Assembly: GCA_963921195.1 (NCBI GenBank)
Contig: OY992540.1
Span: forward strand, 78,543,337 to 78,607,336
Length of the DNA stretch: 64,000 nucleotides
DNA from: Pegoplata infirma
Lineage: Eukaryota; Arthropoda; Insecta; Diptera; Anthomyiidae
Direction: 5' to 3'
Shown: positions 1 through 11,880 of the stretch, in pieces
How the letters are laid out: every line of letters begins with the position of its first letter
How positions within the stretch are numbered: the stretch's first letter is position 1
The notes under the pieces: model-generated
Seen by the model: the letters and a program-made list of their open reading frames with translations, nothing else
Database searches by the model: none
Told to the model about the DNA's origin: nothing
Translations under genes and position numbers: made by a program

Positions 1-497
1 TATTTATAAATTTCACTCAGTTTTCTCTCACAAAATTTTTCTATATCTACTAATTTGATACAGAAGTAAAACCACGAAATAATATAAAGCAACGCTAATT
101 TTATTAAATACATAATTAATGAATTACATTTCATTTTAAATTTCGTAAAGCAAGTCTAAAAAATCACAAAATAAATTCGTGCCGCTCTGATCAGCTGTTT
201 TTGTTTGTCTACATTTTGCGCGTTAATTTTAGACTAAACAGATGCGACTCGACAGGTGTCAAAAAAAAAATTTTTTAACTGATTACAATGATATTTTTTA
301 TGAAACTATGAAATCTAATAAAGCAATTTTTATGAAATTTGTTTCCAATAAGCATGATATTTTAATGAGCTTATGAATTCCTTCACTAGTTAAATGAAAA
401 AAATGAATCCGTTTCATTTATGTCAACAAGATTTTTTTCAGGGCCTTGGGGTGATGTATTATGTGACATGTCACTACTAAACCAGTGGCACTAATAA
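1..497. other. upstream AT-rich DNA without a gene
   Basis: No coding region or recognised repeat boundary is visible. The sequence is AT-rich with short A and T runs. It ends at the TAA that flanks the CACTG-ended element beginning at 498. Confidence 0.6.
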
Positions 498-2489
498 CAC
501 TGTGCTACAAAAAACACAAAATCGAATATACTTTTGAAATGAGGTAGTTAGGGTTGTAGGTCTCGTCGAAAAGATCACAAAAATGCCCATCAACCTTGCC
601 AGACACCCTCAAATTTTAAAGTTATTGTCAAAAAACGTTTTTTTGGGACTTTTCTCACTAAACCACGTGTAACTTAAAAAGTTTTCCACCGATTTTCCAT
701 TTTTTAGCTGTTTTGGATAGATAAAATATAGGGCTTTTTAGGTGTGTGAATTGGTCTATACATTTAAGAACGATACCCGAGTAAAAATAAACATATATAA
801 CAATATATAACTTGATACAAACATAATAAATCATATATGATTATACATCCGTGAAGTGTTTTCTAATTTTTTTAAATGCAGTCATATGTTGTAATATATA
901 ATTTAATCATGATTCGGATTAAAAGGTATACGGTTGATATAAATATATGAAATAATATTAGGGCCAATACAAAATTAGTTTTTCTTTATAATTTAATATA
1001 AAATTATATATAGCTTATTCTGTTCCATATATAAATGTTTCCAATTAAATGTTTCCAATTAACCAAAAATGTTCTAAGTTTTTTAAGCAAAGTATAAGAA
1101 TCTTTTAAAATGTTCCTAAACATTTCCTTGTTAGGGTTATGTATATCACCTAGCTGGCTCGAAGCGTACCCAAACATTTTTTTTGTTTTAGAAAATTATA
1201 TGTTTGGTGAATGTATCGTTGACCTGTGGTGTAACTCACCCAAACCAAAACACACCAAGTTTTTTTATGTTTTTATGCAATTAGATCTAATTGGATCCAA
1301 TGAAATATGGCAATATCTGGTCAAAACTCGGATGAAATCGAATCATATTTTATACAAGTTGATCTTTTTTAATGCAAAAACATCCATCATTATTCGGATT
1401 AAATTGCGTATAAATATATATTTTGTTATATATCATTATGTATTGCATCATATAAAAATTTTTACTCGGGTATGTATTGATTTTTTCAACAATATCTAAT
1501 TTTTTGGTTATTTTTTGAAAAATTTTTGAGTTTATCGATTTTTTTCTGCTATAGTTCGTTCAACAATATTTATATTTATAAACGTATTCTTAAAGAATTT
1601 AATTGTGAATACGATGAGCTTTATGCCGAAAAAATCGAATAACAATTGACAGAGTTATGATAATTTTTCTAAAAAATAAAATTACGATTTTGCATGAAAT
1701 TGCCATTCGGACAACCAAGGCAAAAAAAAATAAAAAAATAAACGCACATACTGAGAGGTCGCGTATCACTATTTTAAAGGTTTTTGGCCCCCTAAATTCG
1801 AATTTGACCTTGAAATTGCGCTATCTTATTAAGTTTTTGATATATCAATTTATGTTTATTATATCAAAAACCTGACGCGATAGAGCAATTTAAATGCCAG
1901 ATTCGGATTCAGCGCGCCAAAATCTTTAAAAATATTGTACATGACCTCTTATGATTAATTTATTTTTTTTGCCTGGGTTGTCTGAACGGCGATTTCCTGA
2001 AAAATTTTAATTTTCTTTTTTAGAAAAATTATCACAACTCTGTTAATTCTTATCTGACTTTTACAGGATAAAGCTTATGGAATTCAGAACTAAATTTTCT
2101 TTAAAAATATGTTTATAAATATAAAGGTTGTTAAACGAACTATAGCAGAAAAAAATCGATAAACTCGAAAAATTTTCAAAAAATTACAAAAAAATTGGAT
2201 ATTATAGAAAAAATCAATATATATCTTTCTTATATGTGTGGACCAATTCACACACATGGAAAGCCCTATCCTTCTTCTATTCAAAACAGTTAAAAAATTT
2301 AAAATCGGTTGAAAATTTTCTGAATTACACAAGGTTTAGTGAGCAATGTCCCAAAAAAACGTTTTTTGACAATAACTCTAAAATTTGAGGCTGTCTGGCA
2401 AGTTAAATGGGCATTTTTGTGATCTACTCGACAAAACCAACAACCTATACCATGTCACATTAGAAGTATTTTTTCACTGTAGCACAGTG
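498..2489. mobile_element. CACTG-ended foldback DNA transposon (CMC-like), 3-bp TSD
   Basis: The ends are exact inverted repeats, CACTGTGCTACA at 498 and TGTAGCACAGTG at 2478-2489, flanked on both sides by TAA (495-497 and 2490-2492). The inverted similarity runs for hundreds of bases: about 550-770 plus 1475-1720 matches the reverse of about 1960-2460, with a short centre near 1750-1950. A second element (776-1470) sits in the left arm. No transposase is visible. CACTG termini with a 3-bp TSD suggest the CACTA/Mirage/Chapaev group, an inference from ends only; a PIF/Harbinger origin (TWA target) is the alternative. Related copies are at 10800-10924 and 17239-20968. Confidence 0.75.
776..1470. 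mobile_element. TA-flanked CCCGAG MITE, copy 1
   Basis: The ends CCCGAGTAAAAA and TTTTTACTCGGG are inverted and flanked by TA (774-775 and 1471-1472). The interior is rich in TATATAA words and has weak inverted symmetry, for example ATTCGGATTAAA in both orientations. It is nested in the left arm of the CACTG element. Short open stretches inside carry no recognisable protein. Other members are at 6323-6940 and 38193-41031. Confidence 0.8.
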
Positions 2490-2730
2490 TAATTTATCCG
2501 GGGTTGCATCATTTCCTCACGAAAGTACATGAGTTTTTATAGGAAATTTGCCATGCTAGTCATTTGGGTCCGTGTTACATTTCAGTTGGGTCAGTGTGAC
2601 ATGTCACACGGCCTATAAATTTCCGGCAACTTGATTGCAAGGTATTTAATATTATTTTTTCGAAAATATTTTTTTTTACCAACACTCTGTTGCAAAAATT
2701 CAATTTTTTTTTGCAAATATTTAAAAAAAA

Positions 2731-3614
2731 CAAGTAGAAAAGCTAAATTCGACTTGGCCGAATCTATGAATACCCTCCACAATGCCCTTTTTAAGTTATA
2801 GTAAATTTTCTAGAGTGAAAAAATAACATTTTTGATTAGAAATATTTTATTTTGTTTAAAAAAACTTTTTTTTTTAACTAATTTTTGAAAAAAAAAAAAA
2901 AATAATTTGCTAAATTTTTTTTGAGTGTAAAATTTTTTTCGAGTGTATTTTTTTTTTCTTTTAGTGTAAAAATATTTTTGAGTGACAAAAATGTGTTGTA
3001 AAATATTTTGTTGTCTTACCAATGTTTTTAAAACCTGTTTAACGGGGTTTCAACACGTGAATTTAAGGTGAAGCGAATCTGAAATTTACGGTTTTGCTAA
3101 TAACTTTTGAACCACTGGACCGATTTGGCTGAAATTTAAAACGAACCGGACCAGAGGAACGGCAAATATATGTGCCACACTTCAGAACCCTCAGAATTGC
3201 CGTTCGAAAGTTACCGTGTGTTTTATCTCGTAAATTCCAGAAAAACCCTTGCCGAAATTCACTCATTAGCTTATAACTTTTGAACCACTGGACCGATTTC
3301 GCTGGATTGCAATACCAACCTGACCAGGTAAATGCCCAACATATATGCCAAACTTCAGGAGCCTCTGTAAAGTCTTTCAAAAGTTAGCGTGTTTTCAACA
3401 GACAGACAGACAGACAGACAGACAGACGGACAGACGGACGGACGGACGGACGGACGGACGGACGGACGGACGGACATCGCTAGATCGTCTTAAAATCGAT
3501 CGAGGATCATGAATATATATACTTTATGGGGTCCTAGACCAATATTTCGAGGTGTTACAAACGGAATGACAAACTTATATATACCCTCTATCACTAGAGT
3601 GGAGGGTATAAAAA
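2731..3614 (-). mobile_element. mini-me/DINE-1-like element, copy 1
   Basis: On the minus strand it begins with ATACCCTCCACTCTAGTG, forms a GAGGGTAT hairpin, carries a TA-rich tract and a core around GATCGATTTTAAGACGATCTA, then a long GTCY array, two blocks of unique sequence, poly-A/T-interrupted ACACTCGAAAAA repeats and GTGGAGGGTATTCATAGATT near the end. The layout (TA)n, core, (GTCY)n is the hallmark of dipteran mini-me elements. No coding capacity. The open frame at 3063-3380 is a chance frame shared by other copies. Confidence 0.8.
3400..3475 (+). repeat. GACA/GACG tetranucleotide microsatellite
   Basis: About 19 consecutive GACR units, first GACA and then GACG. On the minus strand this is the (GTCY)n tract of the mini-me-like element. 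It is the longest such tract in the window; other copies have 4 to 15 units. Confidence 0.9.
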
Positions 3615-3994
3615 CATCGTCGATTTAAAAAAAAAAAAAAATGGGGATACTGCTTTGTATAACATATCCAAATTTCAGAGCGGAATACCCATGGGATCCA
3701 AAAATATTCTGGTTTTAGAATGAGGTTCTTATATTTTACATTAGAAAATTAAAATTTTAAGTTTCGTCAATATAAAAATTTAAATTTTCAAAGAAAAATG
3801 TACTTTTAAAATTTTGAAATACATTCAAAATATAAAGGCTCATATTCATAATACTTATAGTAGACTTATTGTAGGCTTATTTGACAATTATTCCTGCAAT
3901 ATCTGTCAAATAAACCTACTTTAAATATAAAAAAAAATAGTCGAACTTTGACCCGCCATAATTCTGTAAATACACCAAATTAAAAAATAAAAAA
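3615..3994. other. spacer between two mini-me-like copies
   Basis: No gene is visible. A short inverted pair around 3850-3925 (TAGGCTTATTTGACA against TGTCAAATAAACCTA) could form a hairpin and may be a small MITE remnant; I could not define its ends. Confidence 0.5.
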
Positions 3995-4776
3995 CAAGTA
4001 AGAAAATTATAGTCGACCGACCATATAATACCCTACACCAGAGCTTTCCGAAAATTGGCCCCGGAAAATGGGTCCTATGGACCGATTAGATATATATTTT
4101 GTCAAATCTTTAATAAGTGTAAAAAACATTCACAAATCAAATTTGAGTGAAATGGGATTCTATTTGTTGACAATAAACCGCTTTAACTGAATATCGGGCG
4201 AAATTTTCAAAAGGGGCCTAAGTCCAAAACTGGTCCGATGACTATCAGATTTTATAAGGTTATTTAAGTACGCGTTTAACATACACAAACAAAATTTGAA
4301 TTAAATATTTTCTATTTTCATGAAATTTGAGAGATTTATGTGAAAATCGGGAAGGTGGTTTGTATGAGGGTTGATGATTTGTGACGACAAAACATGTTTA
4401 CCTGCCAAATTTCGAAGATATACCTATTAAAATACGGTTATTAGAGTAATTTGAGTCAAAACTAAAGAGGACCTTTGCATGGGGGCTAGGTCTAAATATG
4501 GACCGATTTTTTCCAATTTCAATAGGCTTCGTCCTAGGGCGAGTCCTACTTATTTATTCAAGTCAATTGAATAAAAATTGCGACCTGTATCGTGTTTACA
4601 CCGTTTACATGGACAGACGGTCTGACGGACGGACGGGCATCGCTAAATCGACTCAAAACGTGATTCTGAGTCGATCGGTATACTTAAAGGTGGGTCTAGG
4701 ACCAATATTTCGGGTAGTTACAAACATCAGTACAAACTTATTATACCCTGAACCACAGTGTGGTGTAGGGTATAAA
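3995..4776 (-). mobile_element. mini-me-like element, subfamily 2, copy 2
   Basis: On the minus strand it starts TATACCCTACACCACACTGT and ends near TGGTGTAGGGTATTATATGG. Core and GTCY tract lie around 4610-4690. The sequence between core and 3' end differs from copy 1 but matches the copies at 41831-43100 and 49175-49962. The terminal words differ from copy 1, yet the two ends of this copy still complement each other. Confidence 0.78.
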
Positions 4777-5208
4777 AACGGTGTATCAATGTTCAATTTA
4801 ATCGAAAACACCATTTCCAAAAATTATTAAAATTTGAGCTATATTTTTTGGTCCTATTATTAATAATGTCTTAAATCTTTCAAAAATTAAAAAAAAAATT
4901 ATTATTTAGAAATTTTATTGCCAACACTAACAAATCTTTAATAGGAAAACTTACTCAAAAATTAAGAATTTTTCTCTGGAATCTTTTGGAAGAAATTTTC
5001 AGAATCTGATTTCTCTGAATCAGTTTCATTTAAGTTTAAAACGGTCGGAAACGAATTCCAAAATATGAGAAGCTTTGTAAATTTTTATTGTAAAAAAAAT
5101 AATTACAATGAATTGTTTTGGGCCCCTCGGGAAAAAATCCTGGACATTCCCCATAACTGATTCAAACCCAAAATTAGTTAAGAATTGCAATACAAAGTTT
5201 TTTTTTTT
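4777..5208. other. spacer without gene
   Basis: AT-rich sequence between two mini-me-like copies. Nothing recognisable on either strand. Confidence 0.5.
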
Positions 5209-6206
5209 TATACCCTCCACTCTAGTGATAGAGGGTATATATAAGTTTGTCATTCCGTTTGTAACACCTCGAAATATTGGTCTAGGACCCCATAAAGTAT
5301 ATATATATATGATCCTCGATCGATTTTAAGTCGATCTAGCGATGTCCGTCCGTCCGTCCGTCCGTCTGTCTGTCTGTCCGTAGAAAACACGCTAACTTTT
5401 GAAAGACTTTACAGAGGCTACTGAAGTTTGGCATATATGTTTGCCATTTACCTGGTCAGGTTGGTATTGCAATCCAGCCAAATCGGTCCAGTGGTTCAAA
5501 AGTTATGAGCAAAAGAGTAAATTTCGGCAAGGGTGTTTCGCGATTTTACGAGATAAAAAACACGATAACTTTCGAAAGACAATAATGAGGCTACTGAAGC
5601 TTGGCACGTATCTTTGCCGTTCCCCGGGTCTATTTGGTTTTAAATTTCAGCTCAATCGGTCCAGTGGTTCAAAAGTTATAAGCAAAACCCTGAATTTCAG
5701 ATTAGTTTCATCTAAAATGCCACGTGTTTTAACAAGTTTTAAAAGCATTGGTGGTAACTAAACAATGCTTTTCAAACTTGTTTAATTTTAAAGCAATGCT
5801 TTTTAAACTTGTTTAGTTTCAAAAGCATTGGTAACTTAAAAACAACACTCGAAAAAAATTTTACACTCAAAAAAAATTTTACACTCGAAAAAAAAAATGT
5901 ACACAAAAAAAAATTAGTTTTTTTTACCAAAATGGCTATATTTTGTGTACATACGTACGTGCATTCACTCAGAAATATTACAGTAAAAAAAATATTACAC
6001 TCGAAAAAAATTTCACACTCAAAAAAAAAAATAGTAATTTTTTTTTTTTTTTTTTAAATGATAAAAAAAGAGTTTTTTACTCAAAATAAAATATTTCTAA
6101 CCAAAATTGTTTATTTTTTTACGTTAAAAATGTACTACCCTTTAAAAAAATGCATTGTGGAGGGTATTCATAGATTCGGCAAAGTCGAATTTAACTTTTC
6201 TACTTG
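5209..6206 (+). mobile_element. mini-me-like element, subfamily 1, copy 3
   Basis: Essentially complete. It starts at TATACCCTCCACTCTAGTGA, with a TA run near 5300, core at 5310-5345, GTCC/GTCT tract at 5345-5378, unique body to about 5760, ACACTCGAAAAA stutters from 5840 to 6030, and GTGGAGGGTATTCATAGATT before the TTCGGCAAAGTCGAAT hairpin at the 3' end. Closely related to the copies at 11881-12826 and 56146-57149. Non-coding. Confidence 0.85.
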
Positions 6207-6322
6207 TTTTTTTTTGTTTTAATAAAATGAGCATTGTAGTCGAATATTTTTTAGACTCACTGACTACGATATTGAATGACCTTGACTTAAAACCATTTTC
6301 CTCTTAAAAAATCTTTTGTGTA

Positions 6323-6940
6323 CCCGAGTAAAAAAGTTCCTATATAGTTGTATATAATTTTATAAACATCATATATGATTAAATAGAATTATATAGAATT
6401 TGATGCGAAAAATGAGTCGATAAAACTATATAAAATTTGATCAATGTTTCTTATATTTTGATAAATTTTTTATATAATTTTATGCGAAATTTGGACCCCT
6501 ATTTTTATATAATAATATCAAAATTATATAATTAGATGTAATTATATAAAAATATATAAAATTGTATAAAACTGTATAAAACTATATAAAGTTACATAAA
6601 ATTATATATAATTTTATATAATTAAAAAAAAAAATTATGATTTATATAAAACTTGATATAATTTTATATAACTTTATAAAATTATATATTGTTTTATATA
6701 ATTTGATATAGTTGTATATAGTTATATCTGATTATATAAATTTGCTGTTGTTATATAAAAATAGGGGTCCAAATTTCGCATAAAATTATATAAAAAATTT
6801 ATCAAAACATAAGTAACATTGATAAAATTTTATATGGTTTTATCGACTCATTTTTCGCATCAAATTCTATATAATTCTATTTAATCATATATGATGTTTA
6901 TAAAATTATATACAACTATATAGGAACTTTTTTACTCGGG
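6323..6940. mobile_element. TA-flanked CCCGAG foldback MITE, copy 2
   Basis: TA (6321-6322) CCCGAGTAAAAAA ... TTTTTTACTCGGG TA (6941-6942). About 200 bp at each end are near-perfect inverted copies; for example TTTGGACCCCTATTTTTATA on the left is matched by its reverse near 6755. The centre (6520-6750) is a dense run of TATATAATT words. The element could fold into one long hairpin. Non-coding. Confidence 0.88.
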
Positions 6941-7125
6941 TACATAAAAAAACGAACAATTCCAAAAGTTTACATATTTATTAATATTATTTTTAACAAT
7001 TTTTTTTATATTCTTTATTTTTTATTCTATTTTTGACATTTGTAACGAGCTAATTTTGTATGCAAACAGCATACAGCATATGTTCAATGACTGAAATTAA
7101 AGCAAATATTTGGCGCCAGTTATTT

Positions 7126-8084
7126 GAATGTGTGTGTGGAAGAAGGTGCTAAAATCCAATTTTTGGAAATCGCGTTTTTTTGCAAAATCGTATCTCCCTT
7201 CAATAGTTCGATCTATTTGCAAACAAATTTGTTAAAAACTTGATCGTTTTCTGTCATAAAATTGACCTTAAAAGTTCAATTTTAACGATTTTTGGAAATA
7301 TTTTATATTTTTCCCCCGAATACTAACGTGTATTTTGCAGTTAAACTAAAGGTGGTATATCAAAATTCTTGCATGTGAGATGGTTAACGTGTAGAAAACA
7401 TCCTAGGCTTTAACATGTGCCCATTGGTTTGGCAAAAAACGCTTTCATATCTAATCTATCTATAGTTAAAGTGTGAATATGGAAAAAGGTGTTATATCCA
7501 TACAAAAACACAATATTGTTTTACGAAATACTAAGGGCGGATTTAGATAATATATCCAATTTTTGAGTTAAAACTATAAAATTGAATGGTTAGTAACTTA
7601 TATTATAAATTGCGCAAATTTTTTTTAACCCATTACGCGAAAATCTGTTCAAAATAAACCATAAACCACTTGTTTTTTGTTAAATTAACTACTTTTAATA
7701 TTAATCTTTTTTTAATATTAATCTTACATAAAAATGAGTATTGCTGGACCCCGTCTAAATTTTGCAGAATTCATCATGTCAAATTTTAATTTTTAAAAAA
7801 TAACACAAAAAACAGAAAACTACTTGGCAAATGTATTGAAATTCCTAGTAGAAATTGTAACATAGCACCTTTTTCCACTAGATCAAAATTTCACATGCAA
7901 TTTTTTGCTACTTCCGCTCATTCTATTTTTATGAAATGTTGTACATAGATGCAAATGATCAATCTTTGTCGATCTGCAAAAAGAAAATTGAGAAATTAAT
8001 TTTTTTTCGCGACTTATTTAGTTTTTTGCTTCTCCTATACAATTTGGTTTTTGGATTATAGCACCTTGTTCCACACCCACATTC
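7126..8084. mobile_element. foldback element with GAATGTG...CACATTC ends
   Basis: The left end GAATGTGTGTGTGGAAGAAG continues into GTGCTAAAATCCAA. The right end is its inverse, TTGGATTATAGCACC...CACACCCACATTC. Additional subterminal copies of the GGAAAAAGGTG word occur near 7478 (forward) and 7865 (reverse). ATTT flanks both ends and may be a target duplication. No coding sequence. Superfamily not assigned. Confidence 0.6.
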
Positions 8085-8841
8085 ATTTGTTTTTATTTTA
8101 TTTTATTATTTATGTATATTTTTAAATTAATAACATAAAAAATAATGTTAAAATAGATTTTATTTAAAAGACACGATTTGTAAATAGAAGTACATACATA
8201 CATGCAAGAAAAAAAGAGTTTGATAGAAAACATTAGTTCAATGAACAGTTTAAACTTGAATTAACATTTACTGGTTTTATATAAAATTCGGGTTTTAAAT
8301 TTAAAGATTTTAATACTATTAATTCAATTTTAAATATCAAAGAAAGTTTTATATAAAGGCTATTAAATGATAATGTAATTGCTTTTCAATTAAAATTGTC
8401 AAACAAAAATACAACACCGGTTTTAGAAAAAAAAACTAACTCAACTAACAAGTTGTTGGTTGTCAATTTCACGTTTTATTTACAAATCGTACAAAGTGAA
8501 GTTGGCAATGTAAAGTTTACCTAAGCACTTGGTTGTATTTTATTTTCATGAAAATTGCAACGTTTAAATATTTAAATACTTGTGTGGTCTGTAATTATTT
8601 TACTTTTTCTTTTTTTCTCTGTACATTTCATAAAAATAATAACTTAATTGTGTAATATTTTTTTTTTTTTTTTGAAAACCCTCATTTATGTAATAATTGT
8701 TACCCCCCTCTTCTTTACCTATATTTATATTTTTCATAACTGCTTTAATGTTTAACTTATAATTAACAAAAAATCGAAAGTGATTAATGTTTATAAGTTT
8801 TTCACACACCTCGAACAAAAGATTACAGCCACAGAGTTTCT

Positions 8842-8876
<35 letters not shown>

Positions 8877-9545
8877 GTTGACAGCAAAAAATAAAAAAAA
8901 AAATAACAAAGTAATTGGTTAATAATAAAAAAAATCAAACAAATAAATATTAAAAAAAAATATGTGGTCAAACATAAAAAAAATTAAAAAGTGAATGACC
9001 ACTTTGATAATATGAAAAAAATATAATCACTAAAACCATTGTAACCGGTGACTTTATACAACTGTTTTTTATTATTATTTTTTTTTTCTTTTTTTTTTTT
9101 GCAAAATTAAAGACGTTCAAGACTGCAAAACTGTTTGACAAATTGTCATTTATTCAATTTATCATTATCATTATTTTCAATTGTAATTTTTAATAGAAAT
9201 TTCTTTCATTTTTTATTAATAACATGTCAATTTATGAATAGTTGATAATAATAAAAAGAAATAATGTTTATAATGGAAATTTAATATTATTTAAATGGAA
9301 TTTAAATAATCATGTTAACGATTTTTTTTTATTATAAATAAATTACAGATGTTACCAGAGAGATTTAAAATGAAAATATTTTATGGTTTTCAAATTATAA
9401 TAATAAAAAAATAATGGATAAACAAAATGTGACATTAATTTTTTTGATATTATCACAGACGTGATCTATAAAAAATAATGTTTTTTTTATATATATATTT
9501 GCCATGTTATTGATACAAAATGAAATTAAAAACAAAAATAAGTAA
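8085..9545. other. gene-poor AT-rich stretch with homopolymers
   Basis: No supported gene. It contains long poly-A/T runs, notably about 30 A at 8841-8873. The apparent frame at 8600-8971 translates these homopolymers and is not a gene. Confidence 0.6.
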
Positions 9546-10200
9546 AACAAGTAAAAAAGTTAAATTCGGCCTTGCCGAATGTAGTGATACCCTCCACAAT
9601 TTCAAAAAGATTATTGCAAACAACTTTATTTAAAAGGAAAATACTTTTGAAAAAAAAAATTGAAAAAAAATTTCCGCGAAAAAAAATTTTGGTAAAAAAA
9701 AAAATGCGCGATTTTTTTCTTTTTTTGTCAAAAAATATGTTTGTACTTGTTTAAATACCATTTGGTGCTCAATTATGTTCACATATGTCAACCAGAAGCC
9801 GAATTAAAGCATTTTGTGTTTTTAGGTTATGTTGAATGTACTGAAATTTTTGAGGTGTGCTTACATTTTCGTTCATAACTTTTGAACCGCTGAACCGATA
9901 TCGCTCAAATGCAATACCAAACTTCTCGGGAGAACTTCCAATATATATGTTAAGTTTCAGTCATCTCTGTACAATATTTGGTCCGCGAGAGCATTTTCAA
10001 CAGACAGACAGACGGACAGACGGACAGACGGACAGACGGACAGACGGACAGACGGACAGACGGACATCGCTAGAATGTCTTAAAATCGATCGGGCATCAT
10101 GAATATATATACTTTATAGGGTCCCAGACCGATATTTCGATGAGTTACAAACGGAATGACAAACTTATATATACCCTCTATCACTAAGTGGAGGGTATAA
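9546..10200 (-). mobile_element. mini-me-like element, copy 4
   Basis: On the minus strand it starts at the TATACCCTCCACTTAGTGAT hairpin, has the TA tract and core at 10080-10120, a GTCC/GTCT tract at 10000-10066, a shorter body than copy 1, and ends with GTGGAGGGTATCACTACATT followed by the perfect stem ATTCGGC-AAG-GCCGAAT. A shortened relative of subfamily 1. Confidence 0.8.
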
Positions 10201-10430
10201 AAAAGTTAAATTTGACTTGACAAAAACATTTTGAAATACTTTTTACACAAAGAAAAAAAATGTTAAATCAAGCTGAAACAACTTTAAAATGAATAATAAT
10301 AATATAATAATAGTTTTGATCACATGATCAATTATTTTTTATTTATTCTTTCTATTTATTAACAAATCATTTTTAATAAATTCCACCTAACCGAGAACTG
10401 GTAACAATGACCATCGTCTCGTTGTAGCGA

Positions 10431-10520
10431 AAAAAACCAAGGGTTCTGGTGGGAATCGAACCAACGACCCCCACGTTGAAAGGCAAGCACGCTACCAACT
10501 AGCCTACGGGGGCCCCCCAA
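10431..10520 (-). other. tRNA-like sequence (pseudo-tRNA or SINE head)
   Basis: On the minus strand a box-A-like TAGGCTAGTTGGTAGC is followed about 35 bp later by a canonical box B, GGTTCGATTCC. The T arm pairs at 4 of 5 positions. The anticodon stem does not pair and the acceptor stem is wrong, so this is not a functional tRNA. The loop CTTTCAA would give anticodon TTC (Glu) if the stem were repaired, a weak inference. It may be the head of a tRNA-derived SINE. Confidence 0.5.
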
Positions 10521-10799
10521 AAATGAAAATGAAATGAATTAAAATGAATATAAAATAGTGACGAAATAGAACAAAGTTTGTTTCTACTTATTTTAAAGAT
10601 TTCCGTGTTTATTTTTAATGTGTCTTAATAAATATGGTAATTATAAAATTAAAGTTGTTCCAATTTAATTTAAAATTGAAATCAATTTTGATTTAACGTT
10701 GATAGAATTTTATTTTTATGCTGTATAAACCATAGGATTTATATAAAGACATATGTAGACCTACGATATCTATATGAATATAAAAAAATCTTTATTAAA

Positions 10800-10924
10800 T
10801 TTAAGTCGACAGGTGTTTTGGCTCTGTAGGCATGTTCTGTAATTTATGAGAAAAGTTATCGTATCGATAAACTAACAACTAAGACCATGTCACATCAAAA
10901 GTATTTTTCCACTGTAGCACAGTG
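10800..10924. mobile_element. right-end fragment of CACTG-ended element
   Basis: It matches the right end of the 498-2489 element: ACCATGTCACAT...CACTGTAGCACAGTG, followed by TAA. The left part is missing or too divergent to find. Confidence 0.6.
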
Positions 10925-11286
10925 TAATAAAAAAATTTAAATCTGTCGAACAGTTTTCGAGACATCACTATTCGAAATTTACAAAAAATTTATTAAAAAA
11001 ATTTCAAAATTTCTTTCCCTTGACCCTTTCATGGTTTTTTAGAATATTTTCACAAAAACTTTTAACTTTGACCGAAGTGTATCATTTGCTTGAATGTTGA
11101 TTTGACAAATTAAGTTTAAGTGAAAGTTTGTCTAAAGCTCTACGAAATAGTCAGTGGTAAAAAATTTAGAGATTTTTTCTTTTAAGATTTATTGAACGTA
11201 GGTAAAACCGCCGTTTTTGGAATTTTTTTTTTAACAAATTTCCAATGGCGATATCTCGAAACCGCTCGATCGATAACAGACATTTT
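10925..11286. repeat. degenerate 'TTTTCGAGATATCG' dispersed repeat
   Basis: Phrases such as TTTTCGAGACATCACTATT, CTTGACCCTTTCAT and GAACGTAGGTAAAACCGCC recur in the same order at 12830-13330, 18740-20195, 43150-44000, 53130-53315, 55250-55500 and 63490-63680. The function and element type are unknown. It is non-coding in all copies. Confidence 0.6.
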
Positions 11287-11880
11287 TTATACCCTCCAAC
11301 CACAGTATGTGGGTACACTCACTTTGTCATTCCATATGTAACACATTGAAATATCGGTCAGGGACCCCATAAAGTAAAGTACATATATTTATATAACAAT
11401 AATAATCCATGATCGATTCTATCTGTGAATGTCCGTCTGTCCGTCTGTCTGTAGATGGCACGATGCAGTCCAAAATAATATGTCTGATGGGCAAAATCGA
11501 ACCAGGGGAAAAAAGATCCCCCTTAAGGAACTAAACTAACCTCTTAAAAACTAGATTTTCTTACGTGTTTTTTTATATTTTTGTTAAACAAATGAAACAG
11601 AAGTTCAAAGTCACGCACTAGGACCATGGAAACTAAAAAATGTATGTTCTTACTACCCCCGCCCCATTTTTAGGGCGTTGATATAAAAAATAGTTTAAAT
11701 AATGATAAAATCGTATAACTTTAGTGGAGTAGCATAATAAATAAATAAGTAAACATTTTTCGAGATGGGGAGGTGTCCCCCACAGCCCCTACCAAAGCCC
11801 CTCCCAATAAACGACCCTGTACTTTTTTTTAAACATGTTGGAGGGTATAACAGATTCGGCAAAGCCGAATTTAACACTCT
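11287..11880 (+). mobile_element. mini-me-like element, subfamily 3, copy 5
   Basis: It begins TATACCCTCCAACCACAGTA, has a TA-rich tract near 11385, core and GTCC/GTCT tract near 11400-11455, and ends TGTTGGAGGGTATAACAGAT plus the hairpin ATTCGGCAAAGCCGAAT. Its body is unlike subfamilies 1 and 2 and matches 14047-14661. Another mini-me-like copy starts immediately at its 3' end. Confidence 0.78.

Noticed and set aside
1110..1499. 129-residue open frame
   Set aside because: It lies inside and across the end of the CCCGAG MITE, has AT-driven composition and no recognisable domain.
3063..3380. 105-residue frame on the minus strand
   Set aside because: It is the body of a mini-me-like element; the same text appears with stops or frame changes in sister copies (for example 5399-5761).
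5399..5761. 120-residue frame
   Set aside because: Mini-me-like body; sister copies at 11881 and 56146 break the frame.
8600..8971. 123-residue phenylalanine-rich frame on the minus strand
   Set aside because: Produced by poly-A/T runs.
10431..10520. Functional tRNA gene on the minus strand
   Set aside because: Boxes A and B are present but acceptor and anticodon stems do not pair.
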